Part shown: positions 19,938 to 30,862 of the stretch, piece after piece
Layout: each line of letters opens with the position of its first letter
Numbering within the stretch: position 1 is the stretch's first letter
Source of the DNA: Cladosporium sp. IMV 00045
Lineage: Eukaryota; Ascomycota; Dothideomycetes; Cladosporiales; Cladosporiaceae
NCBI GenBank assembly: GCA_001931905.2
Contig: MSJI02000665.1
Coordinates: 1-46,445 of the forward strand
DNA length: 46,445 nucleotides
Direction of reading: 5' to 3'
Position numbers and translations under genes: made by a program
Notes under the pieces: model-generated
What the model was told of the DNA's origin: nothing
Databases searched by the model: none
What the model saw: only the letters and a program-made list of their open reading frames with translations

Positions 19938-21400
19938 CGCGCATGCAAGAGGTATAGCAGTACCTGTCGACTTTAGGAGTTCGAGATTGAAATAAACTCA
20001 CCATTTTGGTGGAAACAGCAAGCAAGTTGCTTTGTCATCTCTAAGAATATGACAAAGATGATTTCAAAAACATATCGCTTTGCAGCCTGCAGGACAGCCA
20101 CCAATGGAAAGTCGTGGCATACTCTTCATCCGCCCTGATCCGAGGGTAGACATCGCAAGCGGCCGGGCGGTAGTACAGCTACGCTGTTGGCTTCTATCAC
20201 TTGGGGTTGTCACTCCATATGACAATTCACGATGAGGCTAAGCCAAACGAATGATGCAGCATTATGCTGTCGCTTCCTGCAGTGCCGTACTTCTTACCGA
20301 TGCTATACGCACCACCTGGTCAGATATCCTTCAGGTCCGCTCGATCGACAGTGCTGAGGATGAGGGTAAACGCACTATATGCGCCATGCTCAGAGAAACC
20401 CGATGAGTCCATGCACATGGTGGAAGGGGTTGTTGGTGGAGGATGCAGCACAAAATAAGCGTAAAATCGGCCTTGATGCAGAATCAGCGTTCAAGCCGCT
20501 GATAGAGCCCAGCGTGGGCCGGCGGAGTTCTCTCTTGACCCCACCGCAATATGTATGCCAAGCCCATGCAAGGCTCACGACCAAGGAATGCGCTCCGGAA
20601 ACGGGGCAACCCGCTAGCTCTTACGTCCAGAAAGCGGTTTTTAGTCGCGAGTAGTGGCGTGGAATGATTGAAGACGAAGAGATCAACAGCCTTTTTCTGT
20701 TTTTGCGAGCAAACCAGGCGAGAGCCCAGCTTACAACCCACTTGCTACACCATACCTAGATGCCAATCCAATTCTGTAGCTGCAGGCTCAAGTTATCTAT
20801 TGGCATGAGCAGCGACGCCGGCGTCAATCAATGCCGAAGATTTTCAAGCAGTGTTGATCCCCAGTTTGGGCATTTGTACAGTACGATGCTAAATGCTCCC
20901 ATGGTCTTCAATCTGCGCTTACACCACACCCCTTTGAAATTCCCCAAACGTTCTAGAAGCATCAAAACCTCTGAGACGCTGCGGTGCGGCAGATGGACGG
21001 GTAAGTAAGCCAGTCGGGCCGCGCCTAGCTAGCCGAGCGGAAGCAAAAGCAGCTCCCATCGCGATATCGGTGCTTCTCCGCATGTGGCTGCTGTCAGCAG
21101 GCCCGAGAGCTGATCCTGCAAAGGTGTCAGTCCGGTGCTCTTTATGCTCCGCATCCTCCACCAACGGTCCCTAATAGCCTACAGTCGGATTCACGTCATT
21201 CCCTTCGCCGAGGCGCATCTGCCAAACTCACTTTCGACCATGTTTAAACACCATGTCCTATGCGCGCAGCGCTAAAGTCAAGACGTCGATGAGCGACAGG
21301 GACAGTTTGACCGACGGAGCGACGATCTGCGCGACCGAGGGTATCACACAAGGTCTACCAGGTAGGCAAACGACCGGACAAAAGAAAGGGATAGGTTACA
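19938..21400. other. Intergenic, no supported gene
   Basis: Short open frames of 60-90 codons on both strands lack motifs. No repeat matching other parts of the window was noticed. The right end leads into the Zn2Cys6 relic. Confidence 0.45.
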
Positions 21401-21407
21401 ATTCAAG

Positions 21408-21684
21408 AACAAGGTAAGTTAGTGCACAGGCGAACGGCTAGTATGTGCCCGATGCTTAGATCGAGGCACAGTTTGCGAGTACGAAGTTGAGGAAGGGCTC
21501 ACGAAGCAACAAGCTGTCATTGCGCAATTACGCTCTACTGGCGAGCAGCTGACTGCTCGGAAGAATGTAATTCATGCTTTAAGGCACGGCTCAGACATGG
21601 ATGCTGCCGAATCGCTGGCGTGGCTGCGAATGGGGGAAGAAGTCAGTGAGTTGGCCAGTGCCGTGAACCAAAGGCTTAAGCTTG
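21408..21684 (+). pseudogene. Relic of a Zn2Cys6 transcription factor (second zinc half and linker)
   Basis: After a GTAAGTTAG remnant that resembles an intron junction, the frame reads CTGERLVCARCLDRGTVCEY. This has the C-x6-C-x2-C-x6-C spacing of the second half of a fungal zinc cluster. It is followed by a typical linker, EVEEGLTKQQAVIAQLRSTG, EQL, HALRHGSDMDAAESLAWLR. The first half of the cluster (CxxCRxRK) cannot be found upstream; only a basic KNK-like end is left. The frame stops soon after 21684 and no regulatory domain follows. The fragment is cut at both ends and is not related by close identity to the two intact Zn2Cys6 genes in this window. Confidence 0.7.
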
Positions 21685-22061
21685 TACGTGTGCTTTGTGG
21701 CAATCACTGAGAAGTTAACATTTCTAACTAAAGTAGAATAAATGAGCAAAAATTTGAGACCACGATGGGCGAATCGCGGGATTGGGCCTCAATCCATAGT
21801 CTGCATCACATCAGGGAAACAGCGGGATTGTACTCTGTGCGAGCAAGGTTCGCCGCTGTGCTCGGATGAACAAGTCGGTGAGACGCTCAACCTAGGTGTC
21901 GTGTCTGATGAAATTGGGTGTGAAAGAGTTGACTGAGCTGTGTATCTACTGCTGGGGCCATCCACTGCTTTATACTTTCAGTGGGTCTGTGGTGGTCTGG
22001 ATGCTCTTGTCCGGCAATCTTCAACAGTGTCTAGTACGACTCCTCTCATCTCATAAGAATA

Positions 22062-22600
22062 TGTGTAAGACTTCCTGCGAGAGCAGTAGGTTCACATACA
22101 AATATAACATACGCAAGATGCGTATGTTTCTCGACTCTTGCTCTTTTTGGATGGTGATTCTTGAGGCTGAGTCGGCATTGGTGGCGTCTTGCCTGCTAAT
22201 GGGCGGTGTACGTGGGCTTTTCCACGTCTCATCAAATAGCGGGAGGGAAGGTAACGCGGCTTTCCGCGTTCCAGGAATGTGACTTTCCAAGCCAGTCAAG
22301 AGGCGGTGTCAGCCGCAGCCTCTAGAAGCAGATCCTGGTTCCTGGATCGCAGGTCCAACAGTTCAGGTTATCGAGTAAAAGACGGGAAATTGATTACGAA
22401 TCCATAATACAAAATATTCAAGGCCGGGTCACAATTCACATTGGACAACCGTATCCTGTCATCGCAGCTTCCAGTAACTTACGGAGTAGTGGCTGTGAAG
22501 CCAGAGAAGTTCCGTGAACCAGGATTAAGAGTAGAGAGCTAGGAGTCAGGAAGCAAGAATTAGGCACCGTCAATGCAGAGTTGATAACAACATTGAGAAA
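22062..22600 (+). repeat. Dispersed repeat R1, copy B
   Basis: Counterpart of 7566-8420 in the same orientation, shorter and lacking the microsatellite and the 81-bp duplication. The shared blocks appear in the same order, ending with an AAGMAAGAATTAGG-like block near 22550 that also occurs near 8395. Confidence 0.6.
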
Positions 22601-22834
22601 CTAGCTATATGTCGTGCATACCGGATGCGATCTTCACCTTCCTCAAAGATAAGCGTCACCTGTTACATAGTCACTGTATTTCTGGTGTTACCTGGAATCT
22701 GGCTCGGTCCAGGTTCTTAAATCTACTTTCAACCTTCTATTGCCCGATATATCCAGGCCAGGCTCGACCTGATGCCTCAAGCTTGAATAAGGAATTAGAC
22801 GTTTGGGACCGTCATACCCACACAACAACACGCT

Positions 22835-22925
22835 GGGATCCTGTAACTACGAACGACGGTGAGAATGGGGGATTTCGGACGGGATGCCCAGTTTTCACTG
22901 ACCTATGGTCGTATGTACTATCACA
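22835..22925 (+). repeat. Dispersed repeat R2, left copy
   Basis: A segment running from CACGCTGGGATCCT to GGTCGTATGT recurs at 25629-25725 in the same orientation. It includes a 28-base exact block starting GATTTCGGACGGGATGCCCA. The two copies flank the HSL-type hydrolase gene. Confidence 0.8.
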
Positions 22926-23794
22926 GCAATTTATGTTATATATATGATTTTAGAAAATTTCAACACTCCCCATTGGAGACGACAAGCCACAAGATGATGG
23001 ACCTTTAATAGCATGGTCGGCTGCTTCTTAACAGGGGCCCATGGCCGCGTGACGGCTTTGTGGCTAGGTACTCCTATGGTCTCAAGAACTCCTGAGTTAT
23101 CAGACCGACATTCGGAGATAACGGGCGTCTATCGAACGTGTCTTGACACCTGGCTTCAGTCGCACTCACGTATCTCCAGGCCTCGTTAAGTACTGAAGGT
23201 AGTGAGCATTCAACTTCCCTAGATTCAGCTGACTCACTCACGTGTGACTCTGTAGTATTTCGCTGCACCAATGTGTCATGGGTCTTACGGACCGATGCTT
23301 GTCGCCTACACCCTCTGGTCTCAACGATCCTAGCATTCAAGACCACTTTCGAGGCCGTGTGCTATTCCAGAGTGCCCAAGCGCGTGAAGCGAGAAATGGC
23401 CATCCTCAGTTGTTCAAGCAAATGACGGTGGATCATGACGAGTGGTTACTAACGCATCTCGAAGCCGCAAAGAGCGATTCACATGCCGTGGCAAGAGCTT
23501 GCACTAACATAGAACCTGGTGCTTATCAGCATAAGCTTCTATCGTTCTATGCTCATGACGAGTGATGTATATTAGACACGCGGGCGACAACTGTGTACGG
23601 ACACTAAGCCTTTGACCGTTGGTACAAGGGAGCGACAATGTTTTATTATTGGAAGTCCCGCCGTTTTCCGTTTCTACCCCTGATGACGATCTCAAGACAC
23701 CACCACACAAGAACACAACTCCTACTCGGTGACTTTCGTCTTGAGCGTCTATAGCACCTATGCAACAGCCTCATCCTACGTCCAGCGCAGCAAC
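22926..23794. other. Intergenic, promoter side of the HSL-type hydrolase
   Basis: No confident gene. A 95-codon plus-strand frame at 23278-23565 (contains HPQLFKQMTVDHDEWLLTHL) is moderately protein-like but has no recognised domain; it may be a small hypothetical gene or a relic. Confidence 0.4.
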
Positions 23795-25248
23795 ATGTCG
23801 ACTATCGAGCAACAGCGGGCAATTGTCGAACAAGCCCGGAAGCAGTGGAATGCACGGCGCGTGTTCTTAGGCGTTCACAAGCTGCAAGAGAAGATCTCTA
23901 AACGTACCCCTGCTCGAGGAGGTGTATGGATCAGTCAGGATTCTTGTCGAATTTCTCGAGACGGTACAAACTTACCCGGCATCCTGCAACGTGTTATCCT
24001 GGATCTAAGCCCTCCCACTGTTGTCCACCTTCCGCCAACACCTGCTGGTAATATGATCCATTTTGAATGGATTGGCCGACAAAAGGAGAACGTCACACAT
24101 GAAATCCCTACGACAGATAAGGAGGTCTTTCAACGACTGTGTGCTGATGCAGATAGCAATGTGACTATTCTGTACGCACACGCTGGTGGTTTCTTGTACG
24201 ACTTGATTCAGAATCCTCCTCCTCTGTTGTAATTTACTGATAGATGACTCCAGTGCCGGCAGCCCAACCTACGCACGACCATTAAGCACAAAGCTGGCAA
24301 AACTAACTAGAGGGCGAGTTGTATCTGTGGCATATAGCTTAGCTCCACAAAGACCTTTTCCTGGCGCCTTACAGGACTTGCTGCTAGTCTGGCTTAATCT
24401 CGTATATCCCTCAGATGAAGCTCGCCATAACGCTATTTCACCAGAAACTGTCGTTTTTGCAGGTGATAGTGCAGGAGGTAATCTCGTTCTCGCCATGATT
24501 CAAGCTGTTCTACGCATACGAGCTATGGACGACTACGCAGGCGTTTCATTCAATGGCGAGATAGTTGAAGTAAATATTGTATCCGATTCTTTGATAACAG
24601 TTCAAACCAATAACCGATCAAACCTAGCTGCCCCTTCCAGCTGGCGTAACAGCCCTCTCTACGTTCGCAGATCAGTCTATGAGCCTCCCTTCATGGACCA
24701 AGAACGGAGATACCGACGTCCTAGACATTATAGCACCAGCTATCGACGCTCAACAGCCCGCAGACGAAGTCTGGCCAACATCACCACCACGAGGCGATCC
24801 CTACTGCGATCCCTCGGCCTGGCTACATCCATTAGTCTGCCCCTCACTAGCCGAAAGTTGGTACGGCTCTCCCCCAATGTATATCGCTATAGGTGAAGAG
24901 CGCTGTGCAGATGGAGGCAAGATGATCGCAGCGCAAGCTGCTCAGGATGGTGTGCCTGTGATTTTTGAGGAGTATCAGGGTATGCCGCATATTTTTACTG
25001 TGTTACTACCAAAGCTACCACAGGCGCAGAGGTGTATGAGAAACTGGGCTCAGTCTTGTTTGGATTTCGTACGTGGAGTTGGAAATGTGCTGGAAAGCAA
25101 GGGTGTTTTGGTTCACATGCCAGGTAACCGAGAAGAGGTCGTTAATGTGAGAAACGTCGCTCCTATTCGACGTGAGGAGATGCTGGCATTAGGTGAGAAG
25201 GCTTCGATGAAACAAAAACCGTGGACTGGTCCGACTGCAAAGTTGTAG
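23795..25248 (+). CDS. Alpha/beta hydrolase, HSL / fold-3 type
   Basis: Exons 23795-24195, 24254-24569 and 24628-25248 with two 58-nt introns give about 445 residues. The exon 2-3 junction is set by the frame needed for LPLPAGV after GEIVE. The oxyanion region reads AHAGGF where most relatives have HGGG, followed by AGSPTYARPLS. The nucleophile elbow is FAGDSAGGNLVLA (Ser about 206), the acid lies in GEERCADGGK (Asp about 334) and the base in GMPHIF (His about 360). VWPTSPPRGDPYCD before the acid is typical of fungal steryl acetyl hydrolase-like esterases. No signal peptide is evident. The probable role is a cytosolic esterase or lipase acting on small acyl esters; the substrate is unknown. 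Direct repeats R2 lie on both sides. Confidence 0.85.
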
Positions 25249-26024
25249 GTAAAGGTCTCTAAGCATCTCAATGATAAACATGCCTATAGGTCCTGAAGTT
25301 TCTAAGTGTACTTGTCATAGGCACACCTAATATTGACGCTTAGGTCATATGACAGTCTTTCCGTAAACTAGAGCTATTCAGGTATCTGGAATTGAGAATA
25401 GCTTGTAGGCAAATCAAGGAGTAGCTTCACCTGGACTTCCACTTTGCATCTGATTATAGCTTCGGGGGCTACGTCCAGGGACTTTTAGCTAGTCCAGCAT
25501 GTCGCGGACGCCCCTACTCGAAGCGCGCGGAGCTGCTCGCATATATTCGTGATATCCAACCTTCCGTGTTCCAGGAATGGTTGGGGCTAGGCATTAGCAG
25601 GACTTGAACTCCCGGGAGCGACTGCACTAAAAGCACCACACACTGGGATCCTATCATCGCTAACGAGAATTGGGATAGGGGATTTCGGACGGGATGCCCA
25701 GTTTTCACTAACCGGTGGTCGTATGTGATATGAGAATGTCATTTTGTTTTACACATTCTCAACCAAACAAGCGAGCCGCGAAGCAAATACGTCCTCGATC
25801 TGCTTTTTGGCTCGAAGGTGGGCGAATCCCGCGCTGAGTCTGCGTAAGGGCTGTCTCGTGGAATCTGTAGCTTACGGAGAAGAACACGGTGCAGGCGCAA
25901 GACGTGGTCTCGTACAGTCACGAGGTACTCTGCCACTGTCTGACTGTGGAGCCTGGCATTCTGCTCGATCTTTCTGATAACGGCTTCAAGGAATTATAGC
26001 CGCTTGCTCTGCTCCTATAGTTTA
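25249..26024. other. Intergenic with repeat fragments
   Basis: No supported gene. It contains a short R1 fragment (about 25555-25580, CCAACCTTCCGTGTTCCAGG), a tRNA-antisense-like stretch beginning TGGTTGGGGCTAGG (25578-25625) and the right copy of R2. It looks like a mosaic of repeat debris. Confidence 0.5.
25629..25725 (+). repeat. Dispersed repeat R2, right copy
   Basis: Second copy of 22835-22925 in the same orientation, with a 28-base exact core and mismatches in the flanks. Confidence 0.8.
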
Positions 26025-26062
26025 GGGGGGGGGNNNNNNNNNNNNNNNNNNNNGGGGGGGGG
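26025..26062. other. Assembly gap (20 N) inside a poly-G run
   Basis: Twenty N at 26034-26053 are bordered by nine G on each side. The true length and content are unknown. A long G homopolymer or G-quadruplex-forming tract that stopped sequencing is the likely cause. Confidence 0.95.
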
Positions 26063-27356
26063 TTTCGGATTATCCGGCGAAGCTCTCGAATGGCGGAAGC
26101 GATGTGCATGCATAGATCGAGATTTGGATGATTGTCGCGGTAGCTGCTAAAGCTGCTATAGTCGAAAGATAGTCGAAAGATATATTTCCTCGTGGCTCTT
26201 AAGAAGGGCACAGGCAGGCAGGCTTTCATGGCGCGGTGACAAGGCTATGGCAGGGTGCTTGGTTACGTGGCAGCATGACACTGCATATGAGTATTTTTTT
26301 TTTGGAAAGGTTGCCTACTCAGTCTCGCGTGTGGCTCATCAAAAAGCTGTCCTGTCTTGAGCGGCATATATGACCTACGATTCCGATAGAGCTCATGTAT
26401 TTGAGTGCCACCAGTGTCACCAATCGAGCGGGCTCGATCTACGCTGAATATAATCTTAGAAATTGATCGCTCGTACAGTGGTATAGTCCCAGTGGCTCAC
26501 GAAAATTCGCCACTATTCCGAGTACATAGCCTGACAAGATGGCGCCCGCGTGATCTTTCAACCAACGAGGCTGAGCGGCATACACAACAAGAGGTGTGAG
26601 AGCCTTCAGATGATAGGGCAGTGTTCTATGGGTGATGAGACCCGCGAAACTGCTGATAAATAATGCTCGGTCGCCACACACCCATGACGCATTTGCATTC
26701 CGTGAAGACGACCTGTGATCGTCTGGTACAGGATGTCAAAATCGATTGGCGATGTTCACCAGAACTTCGGCGATCCGACGGCAGAGTCGCATGGCCAAAA
26801 CTTCATGAGAAATATATTCAACAGTATCTCAGACGCGTTCTGATCCTAACTCGGCCACAGGGTCTGCAAGCATTATGAGCTATTCGACCTCGCCTTCTTG
26901 CGCGTCCCACACGCAATGCTGGCGTCAGTGATGCTTCTGGAGCCGTTCTCGCACCGAGCATAGACATCTTAAGCGCTGAGTCTAGATGCTGATTGAGCTA
27001 TCAATGAGCCGTGAGATTCAAGAGGGTGTTTATAAGATAGTGCGACTTGGATCTCTGCTAAATGTAATAGTACGTCAGCACCTGCCAGTGGACCGGTCCC
27101 TACGAACCTTCCTGGCTAATGTGGGCTAAAAGCAAAAGCGGACCATACCACGATATGTGATGAAATTATGATATCTGACTAAAAGTCAGCTTCACTCTAG
27201 GCTACTCACATTTCTGTGATGCCTGAAGCTTAATGAATCAGCCTCAGGCGGAAGAATCTCATCACGTGACCTGAGTGAGCGCCCTCCAAATTTCTACAAC
27301 AGTGCCTTGATGATGCTACTATTGCTTCAACTTAGATGGGATATAGCTCTACTACA
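26063..27356. other. Intergenic downstream of the second Zn2Cys6 gene
   Basis: No supported gene. Open frames are short and lack motifs. The stretch just right of the gap and the last 300 bases are AT-richer and probably flank the 3' end of the minus-strand regulator. Confidence 0.45.
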
Positions 27357-29559
27357 TCAAGCTAGACTAGCGTCTCCCATTGCGCGGACAAGCGTGCCTA
27401 AGTGTTCCTGAATGGGATCGCCATGCAGATTGGTGACTTGGACTGGCCAATCTGAATGCAGCTGTTCGGTGATGAGCTGTTCCCTTCGCGCGTCATCTTT
27501 GAGCTGGACATGGCCTGCCAGTCGACGCACTTGAGCATAGGTCATACTGTTGCGCAGGCCTCTGAAGGTAGCCTCGGCGAGGTAGGTGTTCGCCGATTGA
27601 TCGGCCAGGCACTTTGCGCATAATATCAGCGTCTGAAGCGCCGCGGCTCGATCGGTCTGCTGCACACTCCGCTCAGAGACCTCCTGAAGCGCGTTAGCGG
27701 CGACGCCGAAGATGAACATGATGACGACTGAATCCCAGGTTTGGCAGCCGTGACGAATGTAGTATAATCGGACCAACATTTCCGAGCTTCGCTTCGAGTG
27801 TGCTAGGATGCGCTGCACTTCGACCTTTTGCTCGGGGCTTAAAAGTGTGCCAGGTGGCGACGGGCCTTTGAAAGGTTCGAATAGATACAACAAGAGCATC
27901 CAGTAATGCATATGAGCCTTTAACGCGCTAGGGAAGATCATGTGACGCGCTGTCACTGGAGTTGAAAGATCGGTATACCATGCTTCTAAGCGTTTTTGGT
28001 ACGATAGCGCTCTCTGGTATGCGTCTCTTATAAGGCTAGGCACGTCTTTGCTGAACCAGTCTTTCGCCATGGCGTTCATTATAACTCGAAGCTGTGCGTG
28101 TGCTTTGAATGTCAGGCCATGGTGCATGGGCACAGGTGCGGGTGCTCCGGGATATGTCAGCCAGACCTCACCAAATAGAAGGCTGGCATCTTTCTCGCTC
28201 GGCAAAGGATATTGTGGTGGTTCGTCGAGTAAGGGCGGGCGATGAAAGTGAAAGCAGATCTGAGCTTGCCAAGCGAAGATGGACCAAGCGGTCACCGTTC
28301 GCGCAATGCGCTGTTGTGCAGTCTGATCTTCATCTGGTACCGTGAAGAGGTTCAGATATTGTCCCATACTGATCACCTGCGCCATCCAGGCCCAAGCGGA
28401 TATGTCCTGGCCATTCATGTTTGTCATGACCCAGATCACCAGGGCGGCTTGAACGGACGTTAGCGAGATATTGCCGACACTGAGTTCCCACAGTCGTTTC
28501 GCTTCGGCCATGAACTGATATCCGAGGCTTGAAGGGTTCCAGAATTCAGCACGATCGGCAATCTCGAGTCGGCCGTGCTAGTTCATAGTCAGGACAAGCA
28601 GTTATGTTGGACATCGGGGAGAGAGGTCTCACCCAGGCCCACGCTAAGACGGCGTTGACGAGGAGCGGGGAACAGAACTCAGTGCTGCCAGCAATCATGT
28701 CGTCCAAGAAAAGATCCTTGTGGAATATTGGAATGTAAGCGTATTCGTGGACGAAGTAGACTCGCAGCAGCTCTTGCACGAGCAGGTCGTCCGAGGTGAC
28801 GTTGGTCCATATTGCAGCTTTCACACGTCCGATGCGCGAGTCAATCAGTCGGACAGCGTGATACGGTATGCGATACTCTAGTGAATCGAGGCGGCTTTCG
28901 GCCGGAGACACAGTATCGTCGGTCTGAGCAAGGGAGGATTGCTCGTAGATGCGCGAAATCATGTAGGGATTGCCAGCTTGCCTCAAGTGAGCAGGCAGGC
29001 CCGAACCCATAGGGAAGTCGTATTCGTAGTACGTTTCTGGCACTAGGGATAGTTGAGATGAGGCATCGAAAGCCTTGAGCTGGCGCACGAGCGAAGTGGC
29101 ATCAACGCCAACTCGCAACTGTTGGAAGATATCGAAAGCTAGGTGGTGAGGAGCAGCTCGCATCAGGCCGAAAAGCTCGTCCAACATCTGCACTCGAGCT
29201 TGCGCGTGGACAAGTCTCCGCCTCGAAGCCTCCACGCGTGTCTCTCCAGAATCCCGTGTAACGTAGATGCACTCTTCCCGCCGCTGCTGGCAATTGCTGC
29301 ATTTGGGACGCGCTGCTGAGCACTTGCGGTAAGTCAGGATTTGCGAAGCCCTTGGTTGTATTTCGGATTAGCATCCGCCCGACCGCAGTCTCACCTTGAG
29401 TTTTTTCCTCCGACAAAAGCTGCAGGCTTCATTGACAAGCTCCCTTTTCGGACGCTGGAAAGCTCGACGGGCCTGGGCTGAGCTTGGGGTGGCTGCTGTT
29501 GGGCGGCGCCCAGAGGCACGGGCAGCGCATGTGATTTGATTGGTTGCCTCCATCACCAA
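27357..29559 (-). CDS. Zn2Cys6 transcription factor with fungal-specific regulatory domain
   Basis: Three minus-strand exons, 29559-29395, 29322-28633 and 28577-27357, with introns of 72 nt and 55 nt, give about 691 residues (689 if the second ATG at 29553 is used). Spliced, the zinc cluster is CSFCRRKKLKCSAARPKC then SNCQQRREEC, with all six Cys in C-x2-C-x6-C-x6-C-x2-C-x6-C order. The intron lies inside the cluster, as in the other Zn2Cys6 genes here. A helical linker (HAQARVQMLDELFGLMRAAP) is followed by the regulatory domain (LLRVYFVHEYAYIPIFHKDL, FLDDMIAGS, LVNAVLAWAW) and a long helical C-terminal part. It is a nuclear DNA-binding regulator of unknown target. It does not closely resemble the factor at 2404-4750. 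Confidence 0.87.
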
Positions 29560-30600
29560 AAGATCGAAGATTTGTACGAGTTCGCTCGCAATGCGAGCGC
29601 AGAAAGGGAAAGAGATTCGACAGAGAAAAGAGCTGAGCTAGTTAGTGAGAAGGATGGATAACCCCGCTCCTCTCAGCCAGCTCCTCCACCACTAGCCAGT
29701 GCCGTCGTCAAGATAGAGGACAACGTCTCCAGCAGCTGGTTGGCCATTTCAATGCCTAGGTTTCACTAGGTCGTATGTATTAGGTGGCAACGTAGGTGTA
29801 ATATTGGACGCGATTGATACTTTGCCAGGCCACCACTTGGGGCTTCGGAAGCTGGATTCGTTCACAGCATCATGGCTGCAAGTTCCCCAAGTGCGAGTTG
29901 CGCTATATCGCATCGATGAATGATTGTCGCTACAAAGCTCCAAAACTTGCGCCAAAGGTGCCGAAAAAAGTGGAACCCAATAGCTCCATAATGACCAGTG
30001 TTGCGCAAGCACGCACGCACTCCGAGCGGGAGGATGACCGAGAGGGTGGCTGGAGACAGCAGATATTGATGGCTCTGCTAAGGTACAATTGGCCGATGAG
30101 CATGTGTGTTACTATCATGCCTTCCGAGAAATTCATCCATGACCGATGAGATTCCAGAAATGTCGAAAGCATCGCAAGACAAGCCACGAAGTTGATGGCG
30201 AACATAATGCGTTCGAGATTTCAGTGATGGTAGTTTTCGTTTAGATGAGAAGAGACATCGGCAGGTTCAGTGAAAGTGAGAGTGCAAGAATTTCCCTGTC
30301 CCAAGGGAAGAATTACATCGCATCTCGGAGATCAAGCTCGGTGATGGAGTGGTTCGTAGAGGGTGTCAATTGACTCAAGCAGATATTCTAGGGTTAGGGT
30401 TGGGGTTAGAATCAAGTCATGGTCGTCTCACCTCTTTCGTAGCGAGCGTAGATTAGGGGACGTTCCAAGATCCATCATACTGCTATACATCATCGGTGAT
30501 GGGTCTTAAATCTGGTACTTGCAAAAGATACTCTCTGACTTCTGGTCATGCCTTGGCGAGGATTATCCCACCAGCGAGTGTCCAGCTATCTTCCGGGGTA
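29560..30600. other. Intergenic, promoter side of the Zn2Cys6 gene, with possible membrane-protein relic
   Basis: No confident gene. A minus-strand frame at 29930-30205 (MFAINFVACLAMLSTFLESH, then ATLVIMELLGSTFFGTFGAS) encodes hydrophobic stretches that look like membrane helices, but it lacks a continuation and may be a relic. A short telomere-like run sits at 30389-30410. Confidence 0.4.
30389..30410 (+). repeat. Short telomere-like repeat (TTAGGG units, one variant)
   Basis: CTAGGGTTAGGGTTGGGG followed by TTAG contains about three units of the fungal telomere hexamer, one with a base change. It is too short to mark a telomere. It could be a healed break or a binding site for a telobox-type factor. 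Confidence 0.6.
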
Positions 30601-30621
30601 GCGCCATCAGGACATGTATTG

Positions 30622-30855
30622 GCCAGCGAGAAAGTCGCATTCGACAAAGGACATCTCCTGAGTCGCTACGCAGCTATCCTCAGGTGTGGGGCTCTAAGAT
30701 AAGTGTCGGCCCCTGAGAGGGCCGTATTGAGAAGAAAAGATCTCCTTATTCGTCGAGCAGCTACCCACAGACATAGCGTATCAAAGCAAATACGTGCCAC
30801 TGAGAGAGATGTATTTCGAAGACAGAATTTCCGGGATTATCATACCATCTGGACC
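30622..30855 (+). repeat. Degenerate tandem repeat, exact 87-bp period, three units
   Basis: Plus-strand translation gives three related blocks at exactly 87-base spacing (starts 30622, 30709, 30796): ASEKVAFDKGHLLSRYAA, APERAVLRRKDLLIRRAA and ATERDVFRRQNFRDYHT. A TAA stop (30700-30702) lies between the first two. The conserved phase and the 29-residue period suggest a former repeat protein, now decayed. Confidence 0.55.
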
Positions 30856-30862
30856 TTCGTTA

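Noticed and set aside
23278..23565. 95-codon small gene upstream of the HSL-type hydrolase
   Set aside because: Mildly protein-like but without homologous motif, splice signals or clear promoter; mentioned under the intergenic entry only.
25574..25680. Possible tRNA gene on the minus strand (GTTCAAGTCC box and CCA-like end)
   Set aside because: The T-stem does not pair properly, about eight extra bases lie between T-arm and acceptor, and no matching 5' half or anticodon arm could be folded.
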